From Catenisphaera adipataccumulans (GTDB lineage: Bacteria; Bacillota_I; Bacilli_A; Erysipelotrichales; Erysipelotrichaceae), in NCBI RefSeq assembly GCF_014202755.1, contig NZ_JACHHK010000001.1, positions 124,001 through 188,000 of the forward strand: DNA of 64,000 bases. Reading direction: 5' to 3'. The notes beneath the pieces were generated by a model that saw only the letters and a program-made list of their open reading frames with translations, ran no database searches and was not told the DNA's origin. Both the position numbers and the translations under genes were made by a program. Of the stretch, positions 25,054 through 33,223 are shown one piece after another. Position 1 is the first letter of the stretch. Every line of letters starts with the position of its first letter.

Positions 25054-25877
25054 CGAATGCCTCCTTGAGTTTTGATGCCGGCAGCAGCCCCGCTGTATTC
25101 ACACTGTTCGATGCGGTCCTCACTGAGCAGGCAGGTATGCCGCTGGCGGCGGACCAGTTTTTCGACAAATGAATTGGCTGGGTGCTGAAGAATTTGATTG
25201 GGTGTATCGTACTGTTGGATCTCGCCATGATCCATGATCAAAACTTTGGTCGCTAACTTCAGTGCTTCTTGAATGTCATGCGTCACAAAGAGAATTGTGA
25301 TATGGGTTTCTTGATGAATGCGCAGGATCTCATCCTGCAAAGTTGACCGCGTGATTTCATCCACCGCACCGAACGGTTCATCCATCAGCAGGATTTCCGG
25401 TGATGCGGCCAGTGCTCTGGCGATGCCGACCCGCTGCTGCTGTCCGCCGGAAAGTTCACTTGGATAACGTTCTTTCATGGACGGATCCAGTCCCACGATC
25501 TTCATCCATTTATCCACTGCTTGTTCTGTCCGCTTTTTATCTTTTTTATTCAGTAAATTCGGTACATAAGCAATATTTTGCTCAACCGTCATATGCGGGA
25601 ACAATACACTGCCTTGGATCGCATAACCGATGGAACGGCGCAGCTGGACCGGATCACAGTTTTTTATGTTGGTTCCTTCCACAAAAATATCACCGGCTGT
25701 TGGTTCAATCAAAGCGTTGATCATTTTCAGCGTGGTTGTTTTTCCGCAGCCGGAAGAACCGATGATGGTGATAAAATCTCCTTGATCAACAGAAAAGCTC
25801 AGATCTTCAATCACGGTATTATCCGCATATGCTTTTGTCACATGCTTAAATTCAATGATTTCTTGGTTCATCTTCAT
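25050..25877 (-). CDS. opuFA: osmoprotectant ABC transporter ATPase (OpuCA/OpuFA type)
   Basis: A 275-residue ABC ATPase: Walker A GSSGCGKTTTLKM, Q-loop YAIQGSVLFPHMTV, signature LSGGQQQRVGIARALA, Walker B ILLMDEPFGAVDEITR and the switch His in FVTHDIQEA. The glycine-betaine/choline subfamily is shown by DPVQLRRSIGYAIQ and by the partner gene. It lacks the paired CBS domains of OpuA-type ATPases, leaving a short tail of about 35 residues, so osmotic gating by CBS is absent. Confidence 0.9.
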   Translation of the reverse strand: MKMNQEIIEFKHVTKAYADNTVIEDLSFSVDQGDFITIIGSSGCGKTTTLKMINALIEPTAGDIFVEGTNIKNCDPVQLRRSIGYAIQGSVLFPHMTVEQNIAYVPNLLNKKDKKRTEQAVDKWMKIVGLDPSMKERYPSELSGGQQQRVGIARALAASPEILLMDEPFGAVDEITRSTLQDEILRIHQETHITILFVTHDIQEALKLATKVLIMDHGEIQQYDTPNQILQHPANSFVEKLVRRQRHTCLLSEDRIEQCEYSGAAAGIKTQGGIR

Positions 25878-25886
25878 CCCTGCTTT

Positions 25887-27425
25887 CTATTCGATCAAGC
25901 CTTTTGTCTGCAGAAATTTTCTTGCGATATCCCGCGGTTCTTTTTCTTTGACTTCCACTTCGTAATTCATTTTGACCATATCCTCATTTTTAATTTTACC
26001 AGTCAATTTTTTGAACTCTGCTTTCAGTTCCGGATGTTTTTCCAACACCTCGGATCGGATCACATTGCCGCAAAGATAGGAAGGAAAGAAATCCTTGTCA
26101 TCGCGCAGGACAACCGCATCCGCATCAGCCAGCTGGCCGTCCGTGGTGAAAACCACCATCACATCGATTTGTTTTTCAGCCAAAGCTTGATATTTCAGTC
26201 CGATATCCAGATCCATCGTCTTTCCGAACGTCATTCCATAGGTATCGCATAAAGCATCATAGCCATCTTCGCGTTCATAGAAATCGTACTCAGCGCCGAA
26301 CGTCAGATCGGACGCATATTGTTTCAGGTCAGAATAGGTCTTGATCCCATATTGATCAGCTATCTCTTTCCGGACAACAAGACCGTAGGTATTCTCAAAT
26401 CCATACATGCCGATCCACTGCATGCCTTTTTTCTTGTATGCCGCCTGCAGTTGGTCAAACTGTTTTTCGGTATATATATCAGTTTTTTTCAGCACCATGT
26501 TCCATGCCGTGCCGGTATATTCCGGGTATAGATCAAATTCGTCTTTTTCCATGGCTGGTTCTATATTGGATGTGCCGCCGCCGACACCTTGCGTCAATTT
26601 GACGTCCAGATCGGTATCCTGCTCGATCAGGATCTCCAGCATTTCACCAAGAATATATTGTTCCGTCATAGGCTTGGTCGCAATTTTGATGGTTTTATCG
26701 GCCGGATCGGGCATGAAAATCAATCCAACGATCAAGCTGACAATGACAAGAAGAATGGTGATGCCGGCAATCTTATTTTGACGTTTCGCTTTCTTGGAAT
26801 GTTTCTGCATCCGCTTTTCAACGATCCCAAGAAGAAAATCTGCAAGCAATGCCAATGCCGCAGTCAATAAACTGCCAGCCAAGGTCATGGCGGAATTATT
26901 GGTAGTAATGCCGCGGTAGATCGCAACGCCCATGCCGCCGGCACCGATGAACGATGCAATTCCGGTCAGCGCAATCGTCATGGTCACCATGTTGCGGATA
27001 CCGGACATGATCACCGGCATCGCTAATGGCAGCTTGATCTTCAGCAGGATCTGTTTTCGTGTGCTGCCCATTCCTTTTGCTGCCTCAATAATGGCAGGAT
27101 CCACATTGGTCAGTCCCGTATGGACGGACCGTACCATCGGCAGCAGCGCATAAATTGTCAGTGCGATCACCGCTGTCGCATTGCCGACTCCTGAAAACGG
27201 GATCAGAAACCCCAACATGGAAATAGAAGGAATCGTATAAATGAAATTGATCACGCCCAATGTCCACTTGGCCGATTTCTGGTATTCACTGATCAATATG
27301 CCGACCAGATCGCCGAAGATAATGGCAATGCCGATCGCTAAAAACGAGATTTCCAGATGTTCGATCAAGAGATCCAGAAAGAAATCCCATTTCGTGATCA
27401 ACAGATCAAAAACTGCATCTATCAT
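25887..27425 (-). CDS. opuFB: fused osmolyte permease and substrate-binding protein (OpuFB type)
   Basis: A 512-residue fusion. Residues 1-215 are a binding-protein-dependent permease (YTIPSISMLGFLIPFSG, and the EAA-like loop EAAKGMGSTRKQILLKIKLP). A linker helix (IAGITILLVIVSLIVGLIF) leads to an extracellular glycine-betaine/choline-binding domain (KIATKPMTEQYILGEML, DLYPEYTGTAWN). This layout is that of OpuF transporters. ATG 27425 has AGGAG upstream. With the ATPase it imports compatible solutes such as betaine or choline. Confidence 0.9.
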   Translation of the reverse strand: MIDAVFDLLITKWDFFLDLLIEHLEISFLAIGIAIIFGDLVGILISEYQKSAKWTLGVINFIYTIPSISMLGFLIPFSGVGNATAVIALTIYALLPMVRSVHTGLTNVDPAIIEAAKGMGSTRKQILLKIKLPLAMPVIMSGIRNMVTMTIALTGIASFIGAGGMGVAIYRGITTNNSAMTLAGSLLTAALALLADFLLGIVEKRMQKHSKKAKRQNKIAGITILLVIVSLIVGLIFMPDPADKTIKIATKPMTEQYILGEMLEILIEQDTDLDVKLTQGVGGGTSNIEPAMEKDEFDLYPEYTGTAWNMVLKKTDIYTEKQFDQLQAAYKKKGMQWIGMYGFENTYGLVVRKEIADQYGIKTYSDLKQYASDLTFGAEYDFYEREDGYDALCDTYGMTFGKTMDLDIGLKYQALAEKQIDVMVVFTTDGQLADADAVVLRDDKDFFPSYLCGNVIRSEVLEKHPELKAEFKKLTGKIKNEDMVKMNYEVEVKEKEPRDIARKFLQTKGLIE

Positions 27426-27448
27426 AACTATGCTCCTATCCGGCAATC

Positions 27449-28063
27449 TTATTCTTCATTTCGGTTTATGATTGCCTGTACCGGGCAGTTCTCATAGCAC
27501 AGACCGCAGTGCAGACAGCTGTCCTGCCGGATCACATACGGCATGCCGGCATCAATGGCTTGCTGAGGGCAATTCCGCTGGCATGTCCCGCATCCAATGC
27601 AGGCATCCGTGATTCGAAATCCCTTGGCTTGAACTTTACTTTCGCCGAAGCTGAAACTTTCCCGATGGATCGGACTCGTGCCTAAATCAAAGAATTCGAC
27701 GGCACCGGATTCAATCGCAAATGGATCGAGAATATAGCGCGATTCGCCTGGATAAACGTCGTTCATCGAAGGATTCTCTTCAAAGATCCGATCGATCCAT
27801 TTTTTCTGATCATCCAATTTTCTGACAGCTCCGGTCAGACGGATCATCTGCCAGTTCTTATTCAAGGCACTAATAGCCACATGAGGATTGCCGATCAACT
27901 GATGATAAAAATCCTTGCCTCGGCCGGTGCAGAACACCAGCCGGTCTTCTTCCACGATCATGACATCGATGATTCGGTTATGCGGCATTCCTTTTTCGTC
28001 CACGGTGGCAAACGAAACATCTTTGATTTCTCTGAGCATCTGTAAACAATCCTGAGCGTTCAT
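27449..28063 (-). CDS. PNPOx-like flavoprotein fused to a 2[4Fe-4S] ferredoxin (copy 1)
   Basis: A 204-residue fusion. The N-terminal 140 residues form a pyridoxamine-phosphate-oxidase-like split barrel (SFATVDEKGMPHNRIIDVMIV, then LVFCTGRGKDFYHQLIGNPHVAIS), which usually binds FMN or F420. The last 60 residues hold two ferredoxin motifs, CIGCGTCQRNCPQQAI and CLHCGLCYENCPVQAI. It may pass electrons between FMN and iron-sulfur centres; substrate unknown. It heads the OpuF-macrodomain operon behind the shared operator and has a paralogue at 32271-32927. Confidence 0.88.
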   Translation of the reverse strand: MNAQDCLQMLREIKDVSFATVDEKGMPHNRIIDVMIVEEDRLVFCTGRGKDFYHQLIGNPHVAISALNKNWQMIRLTGAVRKLDDQKKWIDRIFEENPSMNDVYPGESRYILDPFAIESGAVEFFDLGTSPIHRESFSFGESKVQAKGFRITDACIGCGTCQRNCPQQAIDAGMPYVIRQDSCLHCGLCYENCPVQAIINRNEE

Positions 28064-28098
28064 GTATATTTCCTCCCTGTTGATTTGTATTTTATATT

Positions 28099-28130
28099 TG
28101 TAATATATTTTATTACATCTAATTTGTCAA
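28099..28130 (-). promoter_or_regulatory. promoter with TGTAATA-N5-TATTACA operator (copy 1)
   Basis: On the minus strand TTGACA (28125-28130), a 17-nt spacer and TATATT (28102-28107) form a good promoter. The dyad TGTAATA-N5-TATTACA (28099-28117) covers the -10 box and most of the spacer, a repression geometry. The same elements in the same register occur at 32969-33000. Confidence 0.8.
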
Positions 28131-28153
28131 GCTCTTATCAAACAAATTTACAC

Positions 28154-28184
28154 AATAAAAAATGAGGATACCTTTCAGTATCCT
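28154..28184 (-). terminator. terminator of the HXXEE gene
   Basis: TGAGGATAC (28161-28169) pairs with GTATCCTCA (28176-28184), with a minus-strand T run of six or more. Confidence 0.85.
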
Positions 28185-28240
28185 CAAGTTTAAACAAGTA
28201 AACGACTCTGACTTTTATTAAACGCATTCCGCTCATCTGC

Positions 28241-28918
28241 TTATTCTTCGATGATCTTTCCATTTGGATCCGTATATTGCTCATACCATCCCGCATTATC
28301 AAAGACGTATGGGTTGTCTTTACTCTTCAAAAGTTTCTCCGGCATCTGTACAAATATCACGGTAAATGCGGCTAGAATGATCAGCCCTCCTACGGCATCT
28401 TTCCAGTGGAGCCCATTCTTTACAAACCATACGGTACCGGCAATGCCCAGCGGCAGCCAGCAGCACAATGCGGTCACAAGTCCCGGTGCATAGAAACCGG
28501 TATAGATTCCTTCCGCATACAGCGCGGTCATCGACTGGTATGCCAGCAGGAAATGAACTATAACTTCAAAATAGCTGAAAAGCGTGACCGCAAAGTGCAT
28601 TTTTCTGCCATATTTATTTGTTTCTGTCAGAACAAACCAGACAACTGCTCCGCCGAAGTTGGTGATCATATCCGTTAACTCGCTCATTGGATATCGATCT
28701 CTTAGCATCGGGCTCGAACGAATATTGTAAATATAGTGGAATCCACCGGGGATCACCCACTCCTCCCATACATGGAAAGTCAGTACGATCACCACGAATG
28801 CCCCGAACTTGCGGATGCTGTCCCAATCCTTCCAGTGCACGATCAATTGTACGGTCAGCACAATGCTCATGATGATCATGAGATAGAGCCATCCCCATTC
28901 AACAAACCATAACCACAT
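28241..28918 (-). CDS. HXXEE-domain membrane protein
   Basis: A 225-residue protein with about six hydrophobic helices. TFHVWEEWVIPGGF gives the His-x-x-Glu-Glu motif that names the family. Family members may be membrane-embedded metal enzymes, but no activity is established. ATG 28918 follows AGGAGG, so the longer reading from 28978 is unlikely. It diverges from the TetR gene, whose operator repeats lie between. Confidence 0.8.
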   Translation of the reverse strand: MWLWFVEWGWLYLMIIMSIVLTVQLIVHWKDWDSIRKFGAFVVIVLTFHVWEEWVIPGGFHYIYNIRSSPMLRDRYPMSELTDMITNFGGAVVWFVLTETNKYGRKMHFAVTLFSYFEVIVHFLLAYQSMTALYAEGIYTGFYAPGLVTALCCWLPLGIAGTVWFVKNGLHWKDAVGGLIILAAFTVIFVQMPEKLLKSKDNPYVFDNAGWYEQYTDPNGKIIEE

Positions 28919-28988
28919 AGTCAACCTCCTGTTTTCTGCTGATCCATCTCTATTTCTTTGCAGAACAAATCCTAACACGATTATTTTT

Positions 28989-29039
28989 GTGCTACAATAG
29001 TTTCGAAAAAAGTGCTACATTGTCACCCAACCTTGTAGC
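28989..29039. promoter_or_regulatory. repeat cluster between HXXEE and TetR genes
   Basis: GTGCTACA occurs at 28989-28996 and 29012-29019 as a direct repeat spaced 23 nt apart. TGTAGC at 29034-29039 is the inverted form. The cluster probably binds the divergent TetR protein. Confidence 0.5.
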
Positions 29040-29076
29040 GGAACCAGAGGGAAATCAACGGAAGAAGAGGTATTCT

Positions 29077-29641
29077 ATGTACCATATTTCAAAAGATAAA
29101 CGCGCAAAAAAATCAGCAGAACTTGTCTATCAAGGACTGCTGACTTGTCTGAAGCATAAAAATTTTGATCAGATCACAGTGACTGATCTTCAAAAGGCAT
29201 CCAGTGTCGCACGCACGACGTTCTATCGAGCTTTTGATAATATATCCGATATTCTGTACTGGAAATGTGACCTCTGTTTTCAGGAAGTGCTTGGAAGCTT
29301 TAAAGAAGAACAGTTTGCCAATGAAATGGAATTGGTCCGCCAGTATTTTTCCTATTGGATGGGACACAAAGATATTCTGGAATTGTTGATGAAGATCAAC
29401 CGCTACGACATGATTTATTCCTGCCACATGAATGCGGCGTTGACTGTGCAAAAAAAAATTCGGATCCCGCCCGGATATGCAAGGAATACACAGCAACTAT
29501 TTTCTGGCCATCCGGACCGGATTTACAATTAGTATTCTGACTGCCTGGCTGCAGGGCGGCGAAAAAGAATCAATCGATGAAATCATTGAAATCGTAAACG
29601 AACAATTAGCACTTATGCCTTACGGAAAAACACATTCGTGA
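29077..29641 (+). pseudogene. TetR-family regulator with frameshift at a run of nine A
   Basis: From ATG 29077 (GAAGAGG site) the frame encodes a TetR regulator: MYHISKDKRAKKSAELVYQG, DFTITDLQ-like FDQITVTDLQKASSVARTTF and an effector domain to VQKK. A run of nine A (29450-29458) then leaves the wrong frame, which stops at 29532. One nucleotide away the natural C-terminus continues as FGSRPDMQGIHSNYF, GFTISILTAWLQGG to TGA 29639-29641. The tract could allow slippage in transcription or phase variation, or the gene may simply be dead. Confidence 0.75.
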
Positions 29642-29781
29642 TTCGATTTTTCGGCTGATCTTCATCCATTTGATTTGAATGATTTCTTTGGACACATGAT
29701 TCCATTGAGCGTAAGGATAGGATCACTGACCAGTTGCTCGCATTGAAGATATTCTGACATCGTTGTTCCTTTTGATATCTT

Positions 29782-29976
29782 TTACTTCGATAAAAAGAAT
29801 ATCTCTTCCACATGTTTATGGAACAATCGTGCGATCTTCATCGCAAGTTCAAGGGTGGGATTGTATTTATCATTCTCAATAGCAACAATGGTCTGTCTGC
29901 TGACACCAACGGCATCGGCAAGATCTTCCTGCCGCATCCCCTGTTTCTTTCGCAGTTCCTTAATATTATTCTTCAC
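29782..29976 (-). CDS. small XRE-family DNA-binding protein
   Basis: A 64-residue Cro/CI-like helix-turn-helix protein (LRKKQGMRQEDLADAVGVS, QTIVAIENDKYNPTLELA), close to the YozG-like group. It ends the pair with the membrane protein gene just upstream, a common arrangement in which the small regulator controls the pair. Confidence 0.9.
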   Translation of the reverse strand: MKNNIKELRKKQGMRQEDLADAVGVSRQTIVAIENDKYNPTLELAMKIARLFHKHVEEIFFLSK

Positions 29977-29986
29977 AATTCTGCCT

Positions 29987-30295
29987 TCATCGATTAAAAA
30001 GGATACCTACCAATACAAGAACGATAGCGGCAGCCAGACTGAATACGATCAGAATGATCTCATTCGGTTCGCTCCCATAGTATTCATCATCACCGGATAT
30101 CATCCTTCTTTTGATGTGGCGCTTTATCAATTCCGGAATAAAGACCGCTGCTGCCGTCAGAAAAACCGGCACCATGTCAAGCTTTGTTTCACCAGTGATC
30201 GCATGCCAGCAGCTGTAGAGGATCCAGACATCCAGTATTACAAGTATGATCCTGTATCCATAGGAGGCTGCTTTTAATTGAATATATTCATCCAT
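29987..30295 (-). CDS. small membrane protein paired with XRE regulator
   Basis: A 102-residue protein with three likely helices (YRIILVILDVWILYSCW, MVPVFLTAAAVFI and IILIVFSLAAAIVLVLVGILF). The loop is rich in Arg and Lys. It lies 10 nt upstream of the XRE gene. Such pairs are widespread in Bacillota; function is unknown. Confidence 0.75.
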   Translation of the reverse strand: MDEYIQLKAASYGYRIILVILDVWILYSCWHAITGETKLDMVPVFLTAAAVFIPELIKRHIKRRMISGDDEYYGSEPNEIILIVFSLAAAIVLVLVGILFNR

Positions 30296-30319
30296 TTTTT
30301 CATAAATTCTCCTTTCATA

Positions 30320-30385
30320 ATGTCAAGTTCTCTTTACATTTTCGACATAATGGATGAAGAGAAAAATGTCAAGATATTTTTACAT
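30320..30385. promoter_or_regulatory. two direct repeats upstream of the XRE pair
   Basis: ATGTCAAG-N8-TACAT-type repeats at 30320-30339 and 30366-30385 are 46 nt apart and match at 17 of 20 positions. Each is an imperfect dyad. On the minus strand each contains TTGACAT, and the distal copy gives a -35 for a TATGTC -10 box. They look like two operator copies for the XRE protein. Confidence 0.55.
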
Positions 30386-30784
30386 TTATGACGGCAATTC
30401 TTTAGAAGAATAAGAAATTTGTATACGAGAAATCATTTTATATAAGTTCAACACAGCATTGAGCGCATCAACAGAGCGTTTTTTGAACATCGTATACTTT
30501 TGATATCATAAAAACAGGAAGCTTAATTGCTGCTCGAAAATAGGGCTGATAACGAATGTGAAAGTCTGTCAGCAAATGCTGTGAATATATCAGCGAATGA
30601 AATACAAAAAATAGCGAATTGGGTAATTGCTATTACTGTTGCTGTTCTTTATTTGATGATTTCTGTAATAACACAAAAGCGGGTGATAACTTGAGTCGCG
30701 TGGCTGCATATTGTTTTCCCCGGATTTTACGGAATTTTTATAAAAACCATTACCACCGCATCTGCTTTCCCTTTTACTGCGGCA
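30386..30784. other. intergenic stretch with little content
   Basis: AT-rich, about 400 nt. Apart from the possible small gene at 30527-30694 and a GCGGCATCATGCCGC hairpin at the end of the Rrf2 gene, no gene or repeat was seen. Confidence 0.5.
30527..30694 (+). CDS. possible 55-residue small membrane protein
   Basis: A TTG start preceded by AGGA opens 55 codons with an acidic N-terminal part and one helix (WVIAITVAVLYLMISVI) followed by TQKR. Hydrophobic profile and ribosome site are plausible, but the start is weak and no homology was recognised. Confidence 0.3.
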   Translation: MLLENRADNECESLSANAVNISANEIQKIANWVIAITVAVLYLMISVITQKRVIT

Positions 30785-31222
30785 TCATGCCGCTGTCTGT
30801 GCTGCCTCAATTTTATCATAGACTTCCTGCACGTTATGAGAAGCCAGTTCTATCTCAAACTCCTTCTGGATTTCAGCAAGTGACTGATCCAGCGCTTTAT
30901 GGATATTCTTTCCTACCGGACACTGCGGATTCGGATTCTCATGGAACCGGAACAAATCTTCTTTGCTGTTTGTTTCGACCGCTTTATAGATATCAAAATA
31001 GGTAATCTTTGACAAAGGACGGTTGATCGTAATGCCGCCTGGTCCCCGTTTTACATCGATGATTCCTGCTTCCTGCAGCTGCAGCATGATATTCCGGACA
31101 ATAACAGGATTGCTGCCAATACTTTCCGCAAGAAACGGACTTGTTATTTTCTGATCTTGTCCAAAAAACTTTGTCGCTGCAAGGATATGCACAGCAATCG
31201 TGAACTTCGTCGAAATCTGCAT
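30785..31222 (-). CDS. Rrf2-family transcription regulator
   Basis: A 145-residue Rrf2 protein: MQISTKFTIAVHILAATKFF at the start, the winged helix ITSPFLAESIGSNPVIVRNIMLQLQEAG with GPGGITI in the wing, and a single Cys in PNPQCPVG. The usual three-Cys cluster for an iron-sulfur centre is missing, so sensing may be by a single thiol. It is the third gene of the PNPOx-SirTM operon and the best local candidate for the protein that binds TGTAATA-N5-TATTACA. Confidence 0.88.
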   Translation of the reverse strand: MQISTKFTIAVHILAATKFFGQDQKITSPFLAESIGSNPVIVRNIMLQLQEAGIIDVKRGPGGITINRPLSKITYFDIYKAVETNSKEDLFRFHENPNPQCPVGKNIHKALDQSLAEIQKEFEIELASHNVQEVYDKIEAAQTAA

Positions 31223-31255
31223 ATTCTCACCTCTTCTCCTACGACTTAAAAAATT

Positions 31256-32182
31256 TCAATCAATCCATTCTTTTAGTTTCTTCAGAGTCGCACCGATATC
31301 ATCATCAATACAAATCGATTTCTTCTCTATTTCTTTTGGAGCAAATGCTTCTCCAAGATTTAGACATGCATACGTAGCATGTGGCCATTCATATGTTCTT
31401 TTCCAGAAATTAAATTTTATGATGCCAGGCGTGTTTCCTCCCACGCCTATTTCAAGAAATACTGTTTTCATTCCTTGATGACTTTTTAGAAAGTCATGGT
31501 ATCTGTTCTGGGCCTCATACCATCCGTCATCCTGTACAAACGTATCATCGCTGCGTAAATTCGTTGTCATCAGTTTTCCATCATCTGGACATACAGGAAC
31601 AAGTGCGGAAGGCACTGTCATCTTGATCTTCGTATTCTGCGGCACAATTAATTCCCCATTATCCGCAATCTGAAAACCTTCTGAAAGAACCATTTTGCGA
31701 ATCGTTTCGTAGTTATCATAGGTCTTTTTCTTTGACACACCGCTTGGAGAACTACTCTGAAATAAGCCATAATCCCCCTGCGTGTAGAAAAGACGTTTCT
31801 TATCGAACCCACTCTTTTGGAAACAATGATCTACATTCGTGGTTAAAACAAAATAATCTTTGTTTTTTACAAGATCCAGTAAATTTTGATAAACATCAGA
31901 TGGAATTAGCGTATAACGATTGATCCAGATGTACCGGCACCAAAAGCCCCAGAACTCTTCCATAGAATTATAGGGATAGAAGCCCAAAGAATACATGTCG
32001 TGAAAACCATACTTTTCTTCGAAATCTTGGAAATACTTTTCAAAACGTTTTCCCGTATAAGTAAATCCTGCTGACGTTGATAATCCAGCACCAGCACCGA
32101 TGATGACGGAATCAGCTTCTTGCAGAGCTTGATGTAATTTCCGAATCTCTTTCTCTTTATCGACTTTTTTCTTCAAAATCAT
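31256..32182 (-). CDS. SirTM-type sirtuin (SIR2 family)
   Basis: A 308-residue sirtuin. The Rossmann motif reads VIIGAGAGLSTSAGFTYTG, where ordinary sirtuins have GIPDFR. The catalytic loop is TTNVDHCFQKSGF, the form seen in class M sirtuins (SirTM), which ADP-ribosylate a lipoylated carrier protein rather than deacylate. It lies between PNPOx-ferredoxin copy 2 and the Rrf2 gene. The usual partners (GcvH-like, lipoate ligase) are not in the window; the macrodomain is in a separate operon. RBS GAAAGGAG precedes ATG 32182. Confidence 0.88.
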   Translation of the reverse strand: MILKKKVDKEKEIRKLHQALQEADSVIIGAGAGLSTSAGFTYTGKRFEKYFQDFEEKYGFHDMYSLGFYPYNSMEEFWGFWCRYIWINRYTLIPSDVYQNLLDLVKNKDYFVLTTNVDHCFQKSGFDKKRLFYTQGDYGLFQSSSPSGVSKKKTYDNYETIRKMVLSEGFQIADNGELIVPQNTKIKMTVPSALVPVCPDDGKLMTTNLRSDDTFVQDDGWYEAQNRYHDFLKSHQGMKTVFLEIGVGGNTPGIIKFNFWKRTYEWPHATYACLNLGEAFAPKEIEKKSICIDDDIGATLKKLKEWID

Positions 32183-32270
32183 ACGGTACGCTCCTTTCCT
32201 GAATGAATTTTTTGATTTGGATCCTGAATCGGGCTGCCCAAAATAAGTGAATGAAACAAATTGAACATCT

Positions 32271-32927
32271 TTACCGCCTGATCACGGCCCCTGCCGGACA
32301 GTCTGTAAAACAATTGCCGCAGTGCAGGCAATGCGCTTGATCAATTTTGAATGGAACACTCTCATGCCGGATGCAGTTTTGAGGACACACTGTCAGACAT
32401 TTCCCGCATCCAGTACAAGCCAATGAAATCAAATAAGGTACATGACTTTCTTCTTCTGTTTTTTCAAAGGCACCGACTGAAAATGATTCTCTTGTGATAG
32501 GTTTTGTTGAAAGATCAAAGAACTCACCGGTTCCGGCGGTCATCTTAAAAACCACCAATGCTTCCCGGGATTTTTCTGTTGGATATATCTCGGCCATATA
32601 CGGATTCTTCTCAAAAATTTCTTTCAGCTTTCTTGTACCGATGCATTCAACCGAGCCGCGGATTGAAATGGATTTCTTCTGCATCGTCGCATGCATACGA
32701 TCCATCCCCTCTCCGCCGGACATTCCCGTCAGCGCGATGAATGGATGAGTGATCAGCTGTTTATAAAAATCTTTTCCTTTCGCGGTAAGAAAGTACAATG
32801 TATGACCGTCTGTAAGCATGATATCAATGACTCGGGTTGCCGGACGATTCTGATCATCAAGCGTCGCACAGACCACGGAATGCATTTCATTCACCAAAAT
32901 AGAAAGATATTGCTTCGTTTTATCCAT
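32271..32927 (-). CDS. PNPOx-like flavoprotein fused to a 2[4Fe-4S] ferredoxin (copy 2)
   Basis: A 218-residue paralogue of 27449-28063 with the same order: split-barrel flavin domain (VVCATLDDQNRPATRVIDIML, LYFLTAKGKDFYKQLITHPF) then two cluster motifs, CTGCGKCLTVCPQNCI and CLHCGNCFTDCPAGAV. An insertion of about 15 residues follows the first strand pair. It is first in the SirTM-Rrf2 operon and has the same promoter-operator as copy 1. Confidence 0.88.
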   Translation of the reverse strand: MDKTKQYLSILVNEMHSVVCATLDDQNRPATRVIDIMLTDGHTLYFLTAKGKDFYKQLITHPFIALTGMSGGEGMDRMHATMQKKSISIRGSVECIGTRKLKEIFEKNPYMAEIYPTEKSREALVVFKMTAGTGEFFDLSTKPITRESFSVGAFEKTEEESHVPYLISLACTGCGKCLTVCPQNCIRHESVPFKIDQAHCLHCGNCFTDCPAGAVIRR

Positions 32928-32968
32928 TTTCTCACCTGACCTTTCAGAATCTAAGCATCTTTTCTAGG

Positions 32969-33000
32969 TGTAATATACAATATTACATTTTAGATGTCAA
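32969..33000 (-). promoter_or_regulatory. promoter with TGTAATA-N5-TATTACA operator (copy 2)
   Basis: TTGACA (32995-33000), a 17-nt spacer and TATATT (32972-32977) on the minus strand, with the dyad at 32969-32987. The offset of dyad to -10 box is identical to copy 1, although the spacer and flanks differ, so the match reflects selection rather than simple duplication of the whole region. Confidence 0.8.
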
Positions 33001-33223
33001 CTAATTAATTACATCAATATTGATCAGATCGTTCCTGTTCCAAGCTGTATGCTCTTCTGGTCATTTCTAATCATTGTTTTCCGATTTCATCGTGATTTCT
33101 TTATTGACAACTCGATTCATTTTTGTAAATTAGTATTTGAATTATTCATCAAATTGTATCAATTCGGCAGTCAGAAAAATAGAAAACCACACTTTTTCTC
33201 TGCCGGCGGAAAGGAGCCTATAT

